A DNA stretch of 64,000 nt. Origin: Ascidia mentula (Eukaryota; Chordata; Ascidiacea; Phlebobranchia; Ascidiidae). A program made the position numbers and the translations under genes. Positions 14,005 to 25,728 of this stretch are shown here, piece by piece. The stretch spans positions 12,166,001 to 12,230,000 of the forward strand of contig OX387201.1 in assembly GCA_947561715.1 (NCBI GenBank). Reading direction: 5' to 3'. Numbering within the stretch: position 1 is the stretch's first letter; every line of letters begins with the position of its first letter. The notes under the pieces are model-generated. The model saw nothing but the letters and a program-made list of their open reading frames with translations, did not search any database and was not told the origin of the DNA.

Positions 14005-17000
14005 TTTTGCAGTATATGACTTTTCGATAAAAAATATTTTTTTTCAGTACAAGCTTTATTATACAGTGGAAAACGCTGATACTCCAGTACTGAGTTTGCG
14101 GTTGCACAGCGCATGTAACTATGCGATTTCAGCACTTGTCCATTTTGCAGTATATGACTTTTCGATAAAAAATATTTTTTTTCAGTACAAGCTTTATTAT
14201 ACAGTGGAAAACGCTGATACTCCAGTACTGAGTTTGCGGTTGCACAACGTATGTAACTATGCGATTTCAGCACTTGTCCATTTTGCAGCATATGACTTTT
14301 CGATAAAAAATATGTTTTTTCAGTACAAGCTTTATTATACAGTGGAAAACGCTGATACTCCAGTACTGAGTTTGCGGTTGCACAACGCAAGTAACTATGC
14401 GATTTCAGCACTTGTCCATTTTGCAGTATATGACTTTTCGATAAAAAATATTTTTTTTCAGTACAAGCTTTATTATACAGTGGAAAACGCTGATACTCCA
14501 GTACTGAGTTTGCGGTTGCACAACGTATGTAACTATGCGATTTCAGCACTTGTCCATTTTGCAGTATATGACTTTTCGATAAAAAATATGTTTTTTCAGT
14601 ACAAGCTTTATTATACAGTGGAAAACGCTGATACTCCAGTACTGAGTTTGCAGTTGCACAACGTATGTAACTATGCGATTTCAGCACTTGTCCATTTTGC
14701 AGTATATGACTTTTCGATGAAAAATATTTTTTTTCATTACAAGCTTTATTATACAGTGGAAAACGCTGATACTCCAGTACTGAGTTTGCGGTTGCACAAC
14801 GTATGTAACTCTGCGATTTCAGCACTTGTCCATTTTGCAGTATATGACTTTTCGATAAAAAATATTTTTTTTCAGTACAAGCTTTATTATACAGTGGAAA
14901 ACGCTGATACTCCAGTACTGAGTTTGCGGTTGCACAACGCATGTAACTATGCGATTTCAGCACTTGTCCATTTTGCAGTATATGACTTTTCGATAAAAAA
15001 TATTTTTTTTCAGTACAAATTTATTATACAGTGGAAAACGCTGATACTCCAGTACTGAGTTTGCGGTTGCACAACGCATGTAACTATGCGATTTCAGTAC
15101 TTGTCCATTTTGCAGTATATGACTTTTCGATAAAAAATATTTTTTTTCAGTACAAGCTTTATTATACAGTGGAAAACGCTGATACTCCAGTACTGAGTTT
15201 GCGGTTGCACAACGTATGTAACTATGCGATTTCAGCACTTGTCCATTTTGCAGTATATGACTTTTCGATAAAAAATATGTTTTTCAGTACAAGCTTTATT
15301 ATACAGTGGAAAACGCTGATACTCCAGTACTGAGTTTGCGGTTGCACAACGTATGTAACTATGCGATTTCAGCACTTGTCCATTTTGCAGTATATGACTT
15401 TTCGATGAAAAATATTTTTTTTCATTACAAGCTTTATTATACAGTGGAAAACGCTGATACTCCAGTACTGAGTTTGCGGTTGCACAACGTATGTAACTCT
15501 GCGCTTTCAGCATTTGTCCATTTTGCAGTATATGACTGTTCGATAAAAAATATTTTATTTCAGTACAAGCTTTATTATACAGTGGAAAACGCTGATACTC
15601 CAGTACTGAGTTTGCGGTTGCACAACGTATGTAACTATGCGATTTCAGCACTTGTCCATTTTGCAGTATATGACTTTTCGATAAAAAATATGTTTTTTCA
15701 GTACAAGCTTTATTATACAGTGGAAAACGCTGATACTCCGGTACTGAGTTTGCGGTTGCACAACGTATGTAACTATGCGATTTCAGCACTTGTCCATTTT
15801 GCAGTATGTGACTTTTCGATGAAAAATATTTTTTTTCATTACAAGCTTTATTATACAGTGGAAAACGCTGATACTCCAGTACTGAGTTTGCGGTTGCACA
15901 ACGCATGTAACTCTGCGATTTCAGCACTTGTCCATTTTGCAGTATATGACTTTTCGATAAAAAATATTTTTTTTCAGTACAAGCTTTATTATACAGTGGA
16001 AAACGCTGATACTCCAGTACTGAGTTTGCGGTTGCACAACGCAGGTAACTATGCGATTTCAGCACTTGTCCATTTTGCAGTATATGACTTTTCGATAAAA
16101 AATATTTTTTTTCAGTACAAGCTTTATTATACAGTGGAAAACGCTGATACTCCAGTACTGAGTTTGCGGTTGCACAATGTATGTAACTCTGCGCTTTCAG
16201 CACTTGTCCATTTTGCAGTATATGACTTTTCGATAAAAAATATTTTTTTTCAGTACAAGCTTTATTATACAGTGGAAAACGCTGATACTCCAGTACTGAG
16301 TTTGCGGTTGCACAACGTATGTAACTATGCGATTTCAGCACTTGTCCATTTTGCAGTATATGACTTTTCGATAAAAAATATTTTTTTTCATTGCAAGCTT
16401 TATTATACAGTGGAAAACGCTGATACTCCAGTATTGCGTTTGCGGTTGCACAACGTATGTAACTATGCGCTTTCAGCACTTGTCCATTTTGCAGTATATG
16501 ACTTTTCGATAAAAAATATTTTTTTTCAGTACAAGCTTTATTATACAGTGGAAAACGCTGATACTCCAGTACTGAGTTTGCGGTTGCACAACGCATGTAA
16601 CTATGCGATTTCAGCACTTGTCCATTTTGCAGTATATGACTTTTCGATAAAAAATATTTTTTTTCAGTACAAGCTTTATTATACAGTGGAAAACGCTGAT
16701 ACTCCAGTACTGAGTTTGCGGTTGCACAACGTATGTAACTATGCGATTTCAGCACTTGTCCATTTTGCAGTATATGACTTTTCGATAAAAAATATGTTTT
16801 TTCAGTACAAGCCTTATTTATCCAGTGGAAAACGCTGATACTCCAGTACTAAGTTTGCGGTTGCACAACGTATGTAACTATGCGATTTCAGCACTTGTCC
16901 GTTTTGCAGTATATGACTTTTCGATAAAAAATATTTTTTTTCAGTACAAGCTTTATTATACAGTGGAAAACGCTGATACTCCAGTACTGAGTTTGCGGTT

Positions 17001-19798
17001 GCACAGCGCATGTAACTATGCGATTTCAGCACTTGTCCATTTTGCAGTATATGACTTTTCGATAAAAAATATTTTTTTTCAGTACAAGCTTTATTATACA
17101 GTGGAAAACGCTGATACTCCAGTACTGAGTTTGCGGTTGCACAACGTATGTAACTATGCGATTTCAGCACTTGTCCATTTTGCAGCATATGACTTTTCGA
17201 TAAAAAATATGTTTTTTCAGTACAAGCTTTATTATACAGTGGAAAACGCTGATACTCCAGTACTGAGTTTGCGGTTGCACAACGCAAGTAACTATGCGAT
17301 TTCAGCACTTGTCCATTTTGCAGTATATGACTTTTCGATAAAAAATATTTTTTTTCAGTACAAGCTTTATTATACAGTGGAAAACGCTGATACTCCAGTA
17401 CTGAGTTTGCGGTTGCACAACGTATGTAACTATGCGATTTCAGCACTTGTCCATTTTGCAGTATATGACTTTTCGATAAAAAATATGTTTTTTCAGTACA
17501 AGCTTTATTATACAGTGGAAAACGCTGATACTCCAGTACTGAGTTTGCAGTTGCACAACGTATGTAACTATGCGATTTCAGCACTTGTCCATTTTGCAGT
17601 ATATGACTTTTCGATGAAAAATATTTTTTTTCATTACAAGCTTTATTATACAGTGGAAAACGCTGATACTCCAGTACTGAGTTTGCGGTTGCACAACGTA
17701 TGTAACTCTGCGATTTCAGCACTTGTCCATTTTGCAGTATATGACTTTTCGATAAAAAATATTTTTTTTCAGTACAAGCTTTATTATACAGTGGAAAACG
17801 CTGATACTCCAGTACTGAGTTTCCGGTTGCACAACGCATGTAACTATGCGATTTCAGCACTTGTCCATTTTGCAGTATATGACTTTTCGATAAAAAATAT
17901 TTTTTTTCAGTACAAATTTATTATACAGTGGAAAACGCTGATACTCCAGTACTGAGTTTGCGGTTGCACAACGCATGTAACTATGCGATTTCAGTACTTG
18001 TCCATTTTGCAGTATATGACTTTTCGATAAAAAATATTTTTTTTCAGTACAAGCTTTATTATACAGTGGAAAACGCTGATACTCCAGTACTGAGTTTGCG
18101 GTTGCACAACGTATGTAACTATGCGATTTCAGCACTTGTCCATTTTGCAGTATATGACTTTTCGATAAAAAATATGTTTTTCAGTACAAGCTTTATTATA
18201 CAGTGGAAAACGCTGATACTCCAGTACTGAGTTTGCGGTTGCACAACGTATGTAACTATGCGATTTCAGCACTTGTCCATTTTGCAGTATATGACTTTTC
18301 GATGAAAAATATTTTTTTTCATTACAAGCTTTATTATACAGTGGAAAACGCTGATACTCCAGTACTGAGTTTGCGGTTGCACAACGTATGTAACTCTGCG
18401 CTTTCAGCATTTGTCCATTTTGCAGTATATGACTGTTCGATAAAAAATATTTTATTTCAGTACAAGCTTTATTATACAGTGGAAAACGCTGATACTCCAG
18501 TACTGAGTTTGCGGTTGCACAACGTATGTAACTATGCGATTTCAGCACTTGTCCATTTTGCAGTATATGACTTTTCGATAAAAAATATGTTTTTTCAGTA
18601 CAAGCTTTATTATACAGTGGAAAACGCTGATACTCCGGTACTGAGTTTGCGGTTGCACAACGTATGTAACTATGCGATTTCAGCACTTGTCCATTTTGCA
18701 GTATGTGACTTTTCGATGAAAAATATTTTTTTTCATTACAAGCTTTATTATACAGTGGAAAACGCTGATACTCCAGTACTGAGTTTGCGGTTGCACAACG
18801 CATGTAACTCTGCGATTTCAGCACTTGTCCATTTTGCAGTATATGACTTTTCGATAAAAAATATTTTTTTTCAGTACAAGCTTTATTATACAGTGGAAAA
18901 CGCTGATACTCCAGTACTGAGTTTGCGGTTGCACAACGCAGGTAACTATGCGATTTCAGCACTTGTCCATTTTGCAGTATATGACTTTTCGATAAAAAAT
19001 ATTTTTTTTCAGTACAAGCTTTATTATACAGTGGAAAACGCTGATACTCCAGTACTGAGTTTGCGGTTGCACAATGTATGTAACTCTGCGCTTTCAGCAC
19101 TTGTCCATTTTGCAGTATATGACTTTTCGATAAAAAATATTTTTTTTCAGTACAAGCTTTATTATACAGTGGAAAACGCTGATACTCCAGTACTGAGTTT
19201 GCGGTTGCACAACGTATGTAACTATGCGATTTCAGCACTTGTCCATTTTGCAGTATATGACTTTTCGATAAAAAATATTTTTTTTCATTGCAAGCTTTAT
19301 TATACAGTGGAAAACGCTGATACTCCAGTATTGCGTTTGCGGTTGCACAACGTATGTAACTATGCGCTTTCAGCACTTGTCCATTTTGCAGTATATGACT
19401 TTTCGATAAAAAATATTTTTTTTCAGTACAAGCTTTATTATACAGTGGAAAACGCTGATACTCCAGTACTGAGTTTGCGGTTGCACAACGCATGTAACTA
19501 TGCGATTTCAGCACTTGTCCATTTTGCAGTATATGACTTTTCGATAAAAAATATTTTTTTTCAGTACAAGCTTTATTATACAGTGGAAAACGCTGATACT
19601 CCAGTACTGAGTTTGCGGTTGCACAACGTATGTAACTATGCGATTTCAGCACTTGTCCATTTTGCAGTATATGACTTTTCGATAAAAAATATGTTTTTTC
19701 AGTACAAGCCTTATTTATCCAGTGGAAAACGCTGATACTCCAGTACTAAGTTTGCGGTTGCACAACGTATGTAACTATGCGATTTCAGCACTTGTCCA
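14005..19798 (+). repeat. near-perfect tandem duplication of a 21-monomer unit (2897 bp)
   Basis: Positions 14005-16901 and 16902-19798 are adjacent copies. Private variants recur at exactly +2897: GCACAGC (14104 and 17001), GCAGCATATG (14285 and 17182), TACAAATTTATT (from 15015 and 17912), a 5-T ATGTTTTTCAG, GACTGTTCG, and AAGCCTTATTTATCC (from 16809 and 19706). The only difference I noted inside is TTGCGG against TTCCGG near 17821. Such similarity indicates a very recent unequal exchange, or an assembly duplication. Confidence 0.92.
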
Positions 19799-20464
19799 TT
19801 TTGCAGTATATGACTTTTCGATAAAAAATATTTTTTTTCAGTACAAGCTTTATTATACAGTGGAAAACGCTGATACTCCAGTACTGAGTTTGCGGTTGCA
19901 CAACGTATGTAACTATGCGATTTCAGCACTTGTCCATTTTGCAGTATATGACTTTTCGATAAAAAATATGTTTTTTCAGTACAAGCTTTATTATACAGTG
20001 GAAAACGCTGATACTCCAGTACTGAGTTTGCGGTTGCACAACGCATGTAACTATGCGATTTCAGCACTTGTCCATTTTGCAGTATATGACTTTTCGATAA
20101 AAAATATGTTTTTTCAGTACAAGCTTTATTATACAGTGGAAAACGCTGATACTCCAGTACTGAGTTTGCGGTTGCACAACACATGTAACTATGCGATTTC
20201 AGCACTTGTCCATTTTGCAGTATATGACTTTTCGATAAAAAATATTTTTTTTCAGTACAAGCTTTATTATACAGTGGAAAACGCTGATACTCCAGTACTG
20301 AGTTTGCGGTTGCACAACGCATGTAACTATGCGATTTCAGTACTTGTCCATTTTGCAGTATATGACTTTTCGATAAAAAATATTTTTTTTCAGTACAAGC
20401 TTTATTATACAGTGGAAAACGCTGATACTCCAGTACTGAGTTTGCGGTTGCACAACGCATGTAA

Positions 20465-21832
20465 CTATGCGATTTCAGCACTTGTCCATTTTGCAGTATA
20501 TGACTTTTCGATAAAATATATTTTTTCATTGCAAGCTTTATTATACAGTGGAAAACGCTGATACTCCAGTATTGCGTTTGCGGTTGCACAACGTATGTAA
20601 CTATGCGCTTTCAGCACTTGTCCATTTTGCAGTATATCACTTTTCGATAAAAAATATTTTTTTTCAGTACAAGCCCTATTATACAGTGGAAAACGCTGAT
20701 ACTCCAGTACTGAGTTTGCGGTTGCACAACGCATGTGACTATGCGATTTCAGCACTTGTCCATTTTGCAGTATATGACTTTTCGATAAAAAATATGTTTT
20801 TTCAGTACAAGCTTTATTATACAGTGGAAAACGCTGATACTCCAGTACTAAGTTTGCGGTTGCACAACGTATGTAACTATGCGATTTCAGCACTTGTCCA
20901 TTTTGCAGTATATGACTTTTCGATAAAAAATATTTTTTTTCAGTACAAGCTTTATTATACAGTGGAAAACGCTGATACTCCAGTACTGAGTTTGCGGTTG
21001 CACAACGTATGTAACTGTGCGATTTCAGCACTTGTCCATTTTGCAGTATATGACTTTTCGATGAAAAATATTTTTTTTCATTACAAGCTTTATTATACAG
21101 TGGAAAACGCTGATACTCCAGTACTGAGTTTGCGGTTGCACAACGTATGTAACTCTGCGCTTTCAGCATTTGTCCATTTTGCAGTATATGACTTTTCGAT
21201 AAAAAATATTTTTTTTCAGTACAAGCTTTATTATACAGTGGAAAACGCTGATACTCCAGTACTGAGTTTGCGGTTGCACAAAGTATGTAACTCTGCGCTT
21301 TCAGCACTTGTCCATTTTGCAGTATATGACTTTTCAATAAAAAATTTATTTTTTCATTACAAGCTTTATTATACAGTGGAAAACGCTGATACTCCAGTAC
21401 TGAGTTTGCGGTTGCACAACATAAGTAACTCTGCGCTTTCAGCACTTGTCCATTTTGCAGTATTTGACTTTTCGATAAAAAATATGTTTTTTCAGTACAA
21501 GCTTTATTATACAGTGGAAAACGCTGATACTCCAGTACTGAGTTTGCGGTTGCACAACGTATGTAACTCTGCAATTTCAGCACTTGTCCATTTTGCAGTA
21601 TATGACTTTTCGATAAAAAATATGTTTTTTCAGTACAAGCTTTATTATACAGTGGAAAACGCTGATACTCCAGTACTGAGTTTGCGGTTGCACAACGCAG
21701 GTAACTATGCGCTTCCAGCACTTGTCCATTTTGCAGTATATGACTTTTCGATGAAAAATATTTTTTTTTCAGTACAAGCTTTATTATACAGTGGAAAACG
21801 CTGATACTCCAGTACTGAGTTTGCGGTTGCAC
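20465..21832 (+). repeat. higher-order block shared with 36054-37421 (offset 15589 bp)
   Basis: A run of about ten monomers has the same subtype order and the same length variants as 36054-37421, including ATAAAATATATT, AAGCCC, TGTAACTGTGCG, CAATAAAAAATTTA, ATAAGT and GCGCTTCCAGC. The differences seen are single bases, such as TGTGAC against TGTAAC at about 20736. To the right the two copies diverge by gain or loss of a monomer. Confidence 0.85.
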
Positions 21833-23702
21833 AACGCAGGTAACTATGCGATTTCAGCACTTGTCCATTTTGCATTATATGACTTTTCGATAAAAAATAT
21901 TTTTTTTCAGTACAAGCTTTATTATACAGTGGAAAACGCTGATACTCCAGTACTGAGTTTGCGGTTGCACAACGTATGTAACTATGCGATTTCAGCACTT
22001 GTCCATTTTGCAGTATATGACTTTTCGATGAAAAATATTTTTTTTCATTACAAGCTTTATTATACAGTGGAAAACGCTGATACTCCAGTACTGAGTTTGC
22101 GGTTGCACAACGTATGTAACTCTGCGCTTTCAGCATTTGTCCATTTTGCAGTATATGACTTTTCGATAAAAAATATTTTTTTTCAGTACAAGCTTTATTA
22201 TACAGTGGAAAACGCTGATACTCCAGTACTGAGTTTGCGGTTGCACAACGTATGTAACTCTGCAATTTCAGCACTTGTCCATTTTGCAGTATATGACTTT
22301 TCGATAAAAATATGTTTTTTCAGTACAAGCTTTATTATACAGTGGAAAACGCTGATACTCCAGTACTGAGTTTGCGGTTGCACAACGCAGGTAACTATGC
22401 TTTTTCAGCACTTGTCCATTTTGCAGTATATGACTTTTCGATAAAAAATAGTTTTTTTTCAGTACAAGCTTTATTATACAGTGGAAAACGCTGATACTCC
22501 AGTACTGAGTTTGCGGTTGCACAACGTATGTAACTATGCGATTTCAGCACTTGTCCATTTTGCAGTATATGACTTTTCGATAAAAAATATGTTTTTTCAG
22601 TACAAGCTTTATTATACAGTGGAAAACGCTGATACTCCAGTACTGAGTTTGCGGTTGCACAACGTATGTAACTATGCGATTTCAGCACTTGTCCATTTTG
22701 CAGTATATGACTTTTCGATAAAAAATATGTTTTTTCAGTACAAGCTTTATTATACAGTGGAAAACGCTGATACTCCAGTACTGAGTTTGCGGTTGCACAA
22801 CGCATGTAACTATGCGATTTCAGTACTTGTCCATTTTGCAGTATATGACTTTTCGATAAAAAATATTTTTTTTCAGTACAAGCTTTATTATACAGTGGAA
22901 AACGCTGATACTCCAGTACTAAGTTTGCGGTTGCACAACGTATGTAACTATGCGATTTCAGCACTTGTCCATTTTGCAGTATATGACTTTTCGATAAAAT
23001 ATATTTTTTCATTGCAAGCTTTATTATACAGTGGAAAACGCTGATACTCCAGTATTGCGTTTGCGGTTGCACAACGTATGTAACTATGCGCTTTCATCAC
23101 TTGTCCATTTTGCAGTATATCACTTTTCGATAAAAAATATTTTTTTTCAGTACAAGCCCTATTATACAGTGGAAAACGCTGATACTCCAGTACTGAGTTT
23201 GCGGTTGCACAACGCATGTAACTATGCGATTTCAGCACTTGTCCATTTTGCAGTATATGACTTTTCGATAAAAAATATGTCTTTTCAGTACAAGCTTTAT
23301 TATACAGTGGAAAACGCTGATACTCCAGTACTAAGTTTGCGGTTGCACAACGTATGTAACTATGCGATTTCAGCACTTGTCCATTTTGCAGTATATGACT
23401 TTTCGATAAAAAATATTTTTTCATTGCAAGCTTTATTATACAGTGGAAAACGCTGATACTCCAGTACTAAGTTTGCGGTTGCACAACGTATGTAACTATG
23501 CGATTTCAGCACTTGTCCATTTTGCAGTATATGACTTTTCGATAAAAAATATTTTTTTTCAGTACAAGCTTTATTATACAGTGGAAAACGCTGATACTCC
23601 AGTACTAAGTTTGCGGTTGCACAACGTATGTAACTATGCGATTTCAGCACTTGTCCATTTTGCAGTATATGACTTTTCGATAAAAAATATTTTTTTTCAT
23701 TG

Positions 23703-23715
23703 CAAGCTTTATTAT
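23703..23715 (+). repeat. target-site duplication, left copy
   Basis: CAAGCTTTATTAT ends the satellite immediately before the element and recurs at 28393-28405. The first C is also compatible with the element's own end (ATAATTC), so the duplication is 12 or 13 bp. The same 13 bases sit undivided at 7285-7297 inside the matching higher-order repeat, which shows the uninserted site. Confidence 0.85.
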
Positions 23716-23819
23716 GAAAACTGAAAATAGGCTTTGACCACCTGGTATCATAATGAATTATGAATCTGACGCTCTTCTGGTGGAGAACAACAAATATACA
23801 CCTTTTGTTTAAAAAAAAA

Positions 23820-23880
23820 GATTGTATTTTCTGACGTTTCGCCTGTACGTACGACTAGGCTTCTTCAGAGAATAAAACAA
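23820..23880 (-). ncRNA. hammerhead-like ribozyme motif in the inverted fragment
   Basis: On the minus strand, CTGAAGA is at 23868-23862 and the GTC triplet at 23835-23833, with the same GCCT/AGGC stem II and ACGT stem III. It is base-for-base the same core as in the direct copies. It would be transcribed only from antisense RNA of the locus, where it could pair with neither direct copy in cis except as the large inverted repeat. Confidence 0.55.
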
Positions 23881-24021
23881 ACACAGTAGCGAAGCGAACC
23901 AACAGGGCAAAGAAATTGAGCGACGAAAAAACAAAAGGGCGTAACAGCTAAAACACAGCGGGACATAATTCAATGGACAACATCGATCATGGGTCAAACG
24001 GCCAAACATGGGAAACCAAAG

Positions 24022-24505
24022 TCACGAATTGTTACGGGCGAAATTGCGGAACACGGGCGAAAGTACTTTTCCATCGTTCCGATTTAAAACATTCGGTAGC
24101 GAATTAATATAATAATTTTCCACAACCAACCGTTTTGCCAAAATTGTTTCTTGTTTTAATACTTTTGCTTCCTTCCAATTGATACGGTGGTCGGTGTCAA
24201 GCATGTGGGCACATAGGGCAGATTTATTGGGTTCCATATTGCGTATGGCTGCCTTGTGTTCTTTAATACGGGACGTTAAATTGCGCTTAGTCTGGCCAAT
24301 ATACACAGTGTTACAATCAAGACAAGGGATTAAGTAAACTACACCGGTCATTTGAAGCATGGGAATACGGTCTTTAGGTTTGGGAAACATGTTTTCTAAA
24401 GTGCATACCGGTTTCATGGCAACTTTTACGCCAGTGGCGTTGAGTATTCTTGATATCCGCTCAGAAACTCCCTGTACATATGGTATGGAAGTGAATGCTG
24501 TGTAT
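24022..24505 (-). pseudogene. inverted 3' fragment of PLE ORF (GIY-YIG endonuclease part)
   Basis: Read on the minus strand, this stretch encodes the last 160 or so residues of the PLE protein (about 639-799 of the full ORF) and ends at the same TGA. It carries the whole GIY-YIG domain: the GVVYLIPC...YIGQT core, the following R-x-x-EH, the Cys pair CLDC, the HMLDTDH histidines and the late RLVVEN glutamate. From the internal Met (first base 24417) the 131-residue translation is identical to the end of the intact protein. It has no reverse transcriptase motifs and no start of its own, so it is a fragment left by the insertion process and not a separate endonuclease gene. Confidence 0.93.
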
Positions 24506-25460
24506 TATAATGGAACAACTTGAGCAAACCGCTCTTGCTTCCTTCAAAACACCCCCGCGACTTTGGCTCCGCTATGTCGATGACACGTACGTCATCATAG
24601 CAAAAGACGAGGTCGCAGGGTTTCATAACCACATAAACAGCATCGAACCTTCCATTAAGTTTACCCGGGAAACACAACATGACCATAGTCTGTCATTTTT
24701 GGACGTAAACGTCACTGCAAACCCGGACGGGAAACTTACCACCTCCATTTTTTACAAGCCTACACACACTAACCGCTACTTACAATACACCTCACACCAT
24801 CCGAAACATCAAAAACTCACTGTGGCCAGAACCTTATATAACAGAACGATTACACATATTGCCGATCCACACACTCGGAGGGTTGAACGCAAACACATTC
24901 AAAACGTTCTAAAACTAAACCAATTTCCCACTAACCTAAATCTCACACCCCACACACACAACAAACCCACACAAACATACACAGCATTCACTTCCATACC
25001 ATATGTACAGGGAGTTTCTGAGCGGATATCAAGAATACTCAACGCCACTGGCGTAAAAGTTGCCATGAAACCGGTATGCACTTTAGAAAACATGTTTCCC
25101 AAACCTAAAGACCGTATTCCCATGCTTCAAATGACCGGTGTAGTTTACTTAATCCCTTGTCTTGATTGTAACACTGTGTATATTGGCCAGACTAAGCGCA
25201 ATTTAACGTCCCGTATTAAAGAACACAAGGCAGCCATACGCAATATGGAACCCAATAAATCTGCCCTATGTGCCCACATGCTTGACACCGACCACCGTAT
25301 CAATTGGAAGGAAGCAAAAGTATTAAAACAAGAAACAATTTTGGCAAAACGGTTGGTTGTGGAAAATTATTATATTAATTCGCTACCGAATGTTTTAAAT
25401 CGGAACGATGGAAAAGTACTTTCGCCCGTGTTCCGCAATTTCGCCCGTAACAATTCGTGA
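24504..25460 (+). pseudogene. 5'-truncated PLE ORF (end of RT plus GIY-YIG endonuclease)
   Basis: This copy begins abruptly at the junction with the inverted fragment and encodes about residues 482-799 of the PLE protein. It includes the YVDD catalytic box (codons from 24573), the SFLDVNV and FYKPTHTNRYL motifs of the RT palm and thumb edge, the linker, and the complete GIY-YIG endonuclease, and it stops at TGA 25458-25460. The earlier RT motifs (KADKGN, YGLPKIHK, FDVVSLF, GTPMGSP) are missing, so it cannot be an active polymerase. An ATG at 24495 inside the inverted fragment happens to be in frame, but that makes only a chance fusion. The protein is identical to the same part of the full copy. 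In PLE biology this is the upstream partial copy (pseudo-LTR) of the tandem, and it probably supplies upstream signals for the full unit. Confidence 0.93.
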
Positions 25461-25725
25461 CTTTGGTTTCCCATGTTTGGCCGTTTGACCCATGATCGAT
25501 GTTGTCCATTGAATTATGTCCCGCTGTGTTTTAGCTGTTACGCCCTTTTGTTTTTTCGTCGCTCAATTTCTTTGCCCTGTTGGTTCGCTTCGCTACTGTG
25601 TTTGTTTTATTCTCTGAAGAAGCCTAGTCGTACGTACAGGCGAAACGTCAGAAAATACAATCTTTTTTTAAACAAAAGGTGTATATTTGTTGTTCTCCAC
25701 CAGAAGAGCGTCAGATTCATAATTC
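25461..25725 (+). other. PLE non-coding tail / pseudo-LTR, upstream copy
   Basis: This is the 265-bp 3' non-coding part of the truncated copy. It is identical at a 2668-bp offset to the tail after the full ORF. It contains the hammerhead-like motif (core 25614-25649), a T7 run (25663-25669) followed by AAAC, and ends ...ATAATTC at the unit boundary. Because it lies directly before the full ORF it also acts as that ORF's 5' region. Any promoter should be here or further upstream in the truncated copy, but I cannot identify one from the sequence. A short open frame (25473-25790) crosses it and has no recognisable content. Confidence 0.85.
25602..25662 (+). ncRNA. hammerhead-like ribozyme motif, upstream direct copy
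   Basis: The core is CTGAAGA (25614-25620), a stem II, then GAAAC and the cleavage triplet GTC (25647-25649). Stem II pairs GCCT (25622-25625) with AGGC (25638-25641) and may extend by GT/AC around a bulged A. Stem I pairs TTCT before the core with AGAA after it, with further interrupted pairing outward. Stem III is only ACGT with no loop. ACGT is self-complementary, so two RNA copies could pair with each other, as in the small dimeric hammerheads reported from Penelope-like elements. One flaw is an unpaired A (25621) between the CTGAAGA box and stem II. Cleavage would fall after 25649. Confidence 0.6.
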
Positions 25726-25728
25726 ATT

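Larger units (their letters stand above)
1..23715 (+). repeat. 138-bp satellite array, left block (about 172 monomers)
   Basis: Head-to-tail tandem repeats of one monomer, all in the same orientation. A representative unit runs 938-1075, from one AAGCTT (HindIII) site to the next, and the following unit starts at 1076. It is about 35 % G+C. Most monomers are 138 bp; a minority are 136, 137 or 139 bp, mainly through changes in the A/T run before CAGTAC. Monomers differ at a few diagnostic places: GTATGT, GCATGT, GCAGGT, ATAAGT or GCAAGT after CACAAC; TAT, TCT or TGT; GCGATT or GCGCTT; GCACTTG, GTACTTG or GCATTTG; CGATAAAA or CGATGAAA; CAGTAC, CATTAC or CATTGC; and TACTGAG, TATTGCG or TACTAAG. 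There are no spacers, genes or other insertions. Long open frames on both strands follow from the 46-codon period. I do not recognise the satellite family. Confidence 0.98.
23716..24505 (-). repeat. inverted PLE fragment (arm of a 790-bp inverted repeat)
   Basis: This is the reverse complement of about 24975-25764. It contains the end of the endonuclease reading frame, the non-coding tail with the hammerhead-like motif, and 39 bp that lie beyond the unit boundary (the equivalent of 25726-25764). An overhang of this kind past the terminal repeat is known in Penelope itself. It differs from the direct copies by an A9 run (23811-23819) where they have T7 on the other strand. Its inner end joins the direct copy at 24504-24505 with a shared AT. 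Together with 24975-25764 it forms a large palindrome around a spacer of about 469 bp. Confidence 0.93.

Noticed and set aside
1..23715. CRISPR array
   Set aside because: Repeats are contiguous 138-bp units with no unique spacers and no cas genes.
24495..25460. A separate 321-codon gene starting at ATG 24495
   Set aside because: The start codon lies in the inverted fragment and is joined by chance to the truncated RT. It is a junction product of the insertion.
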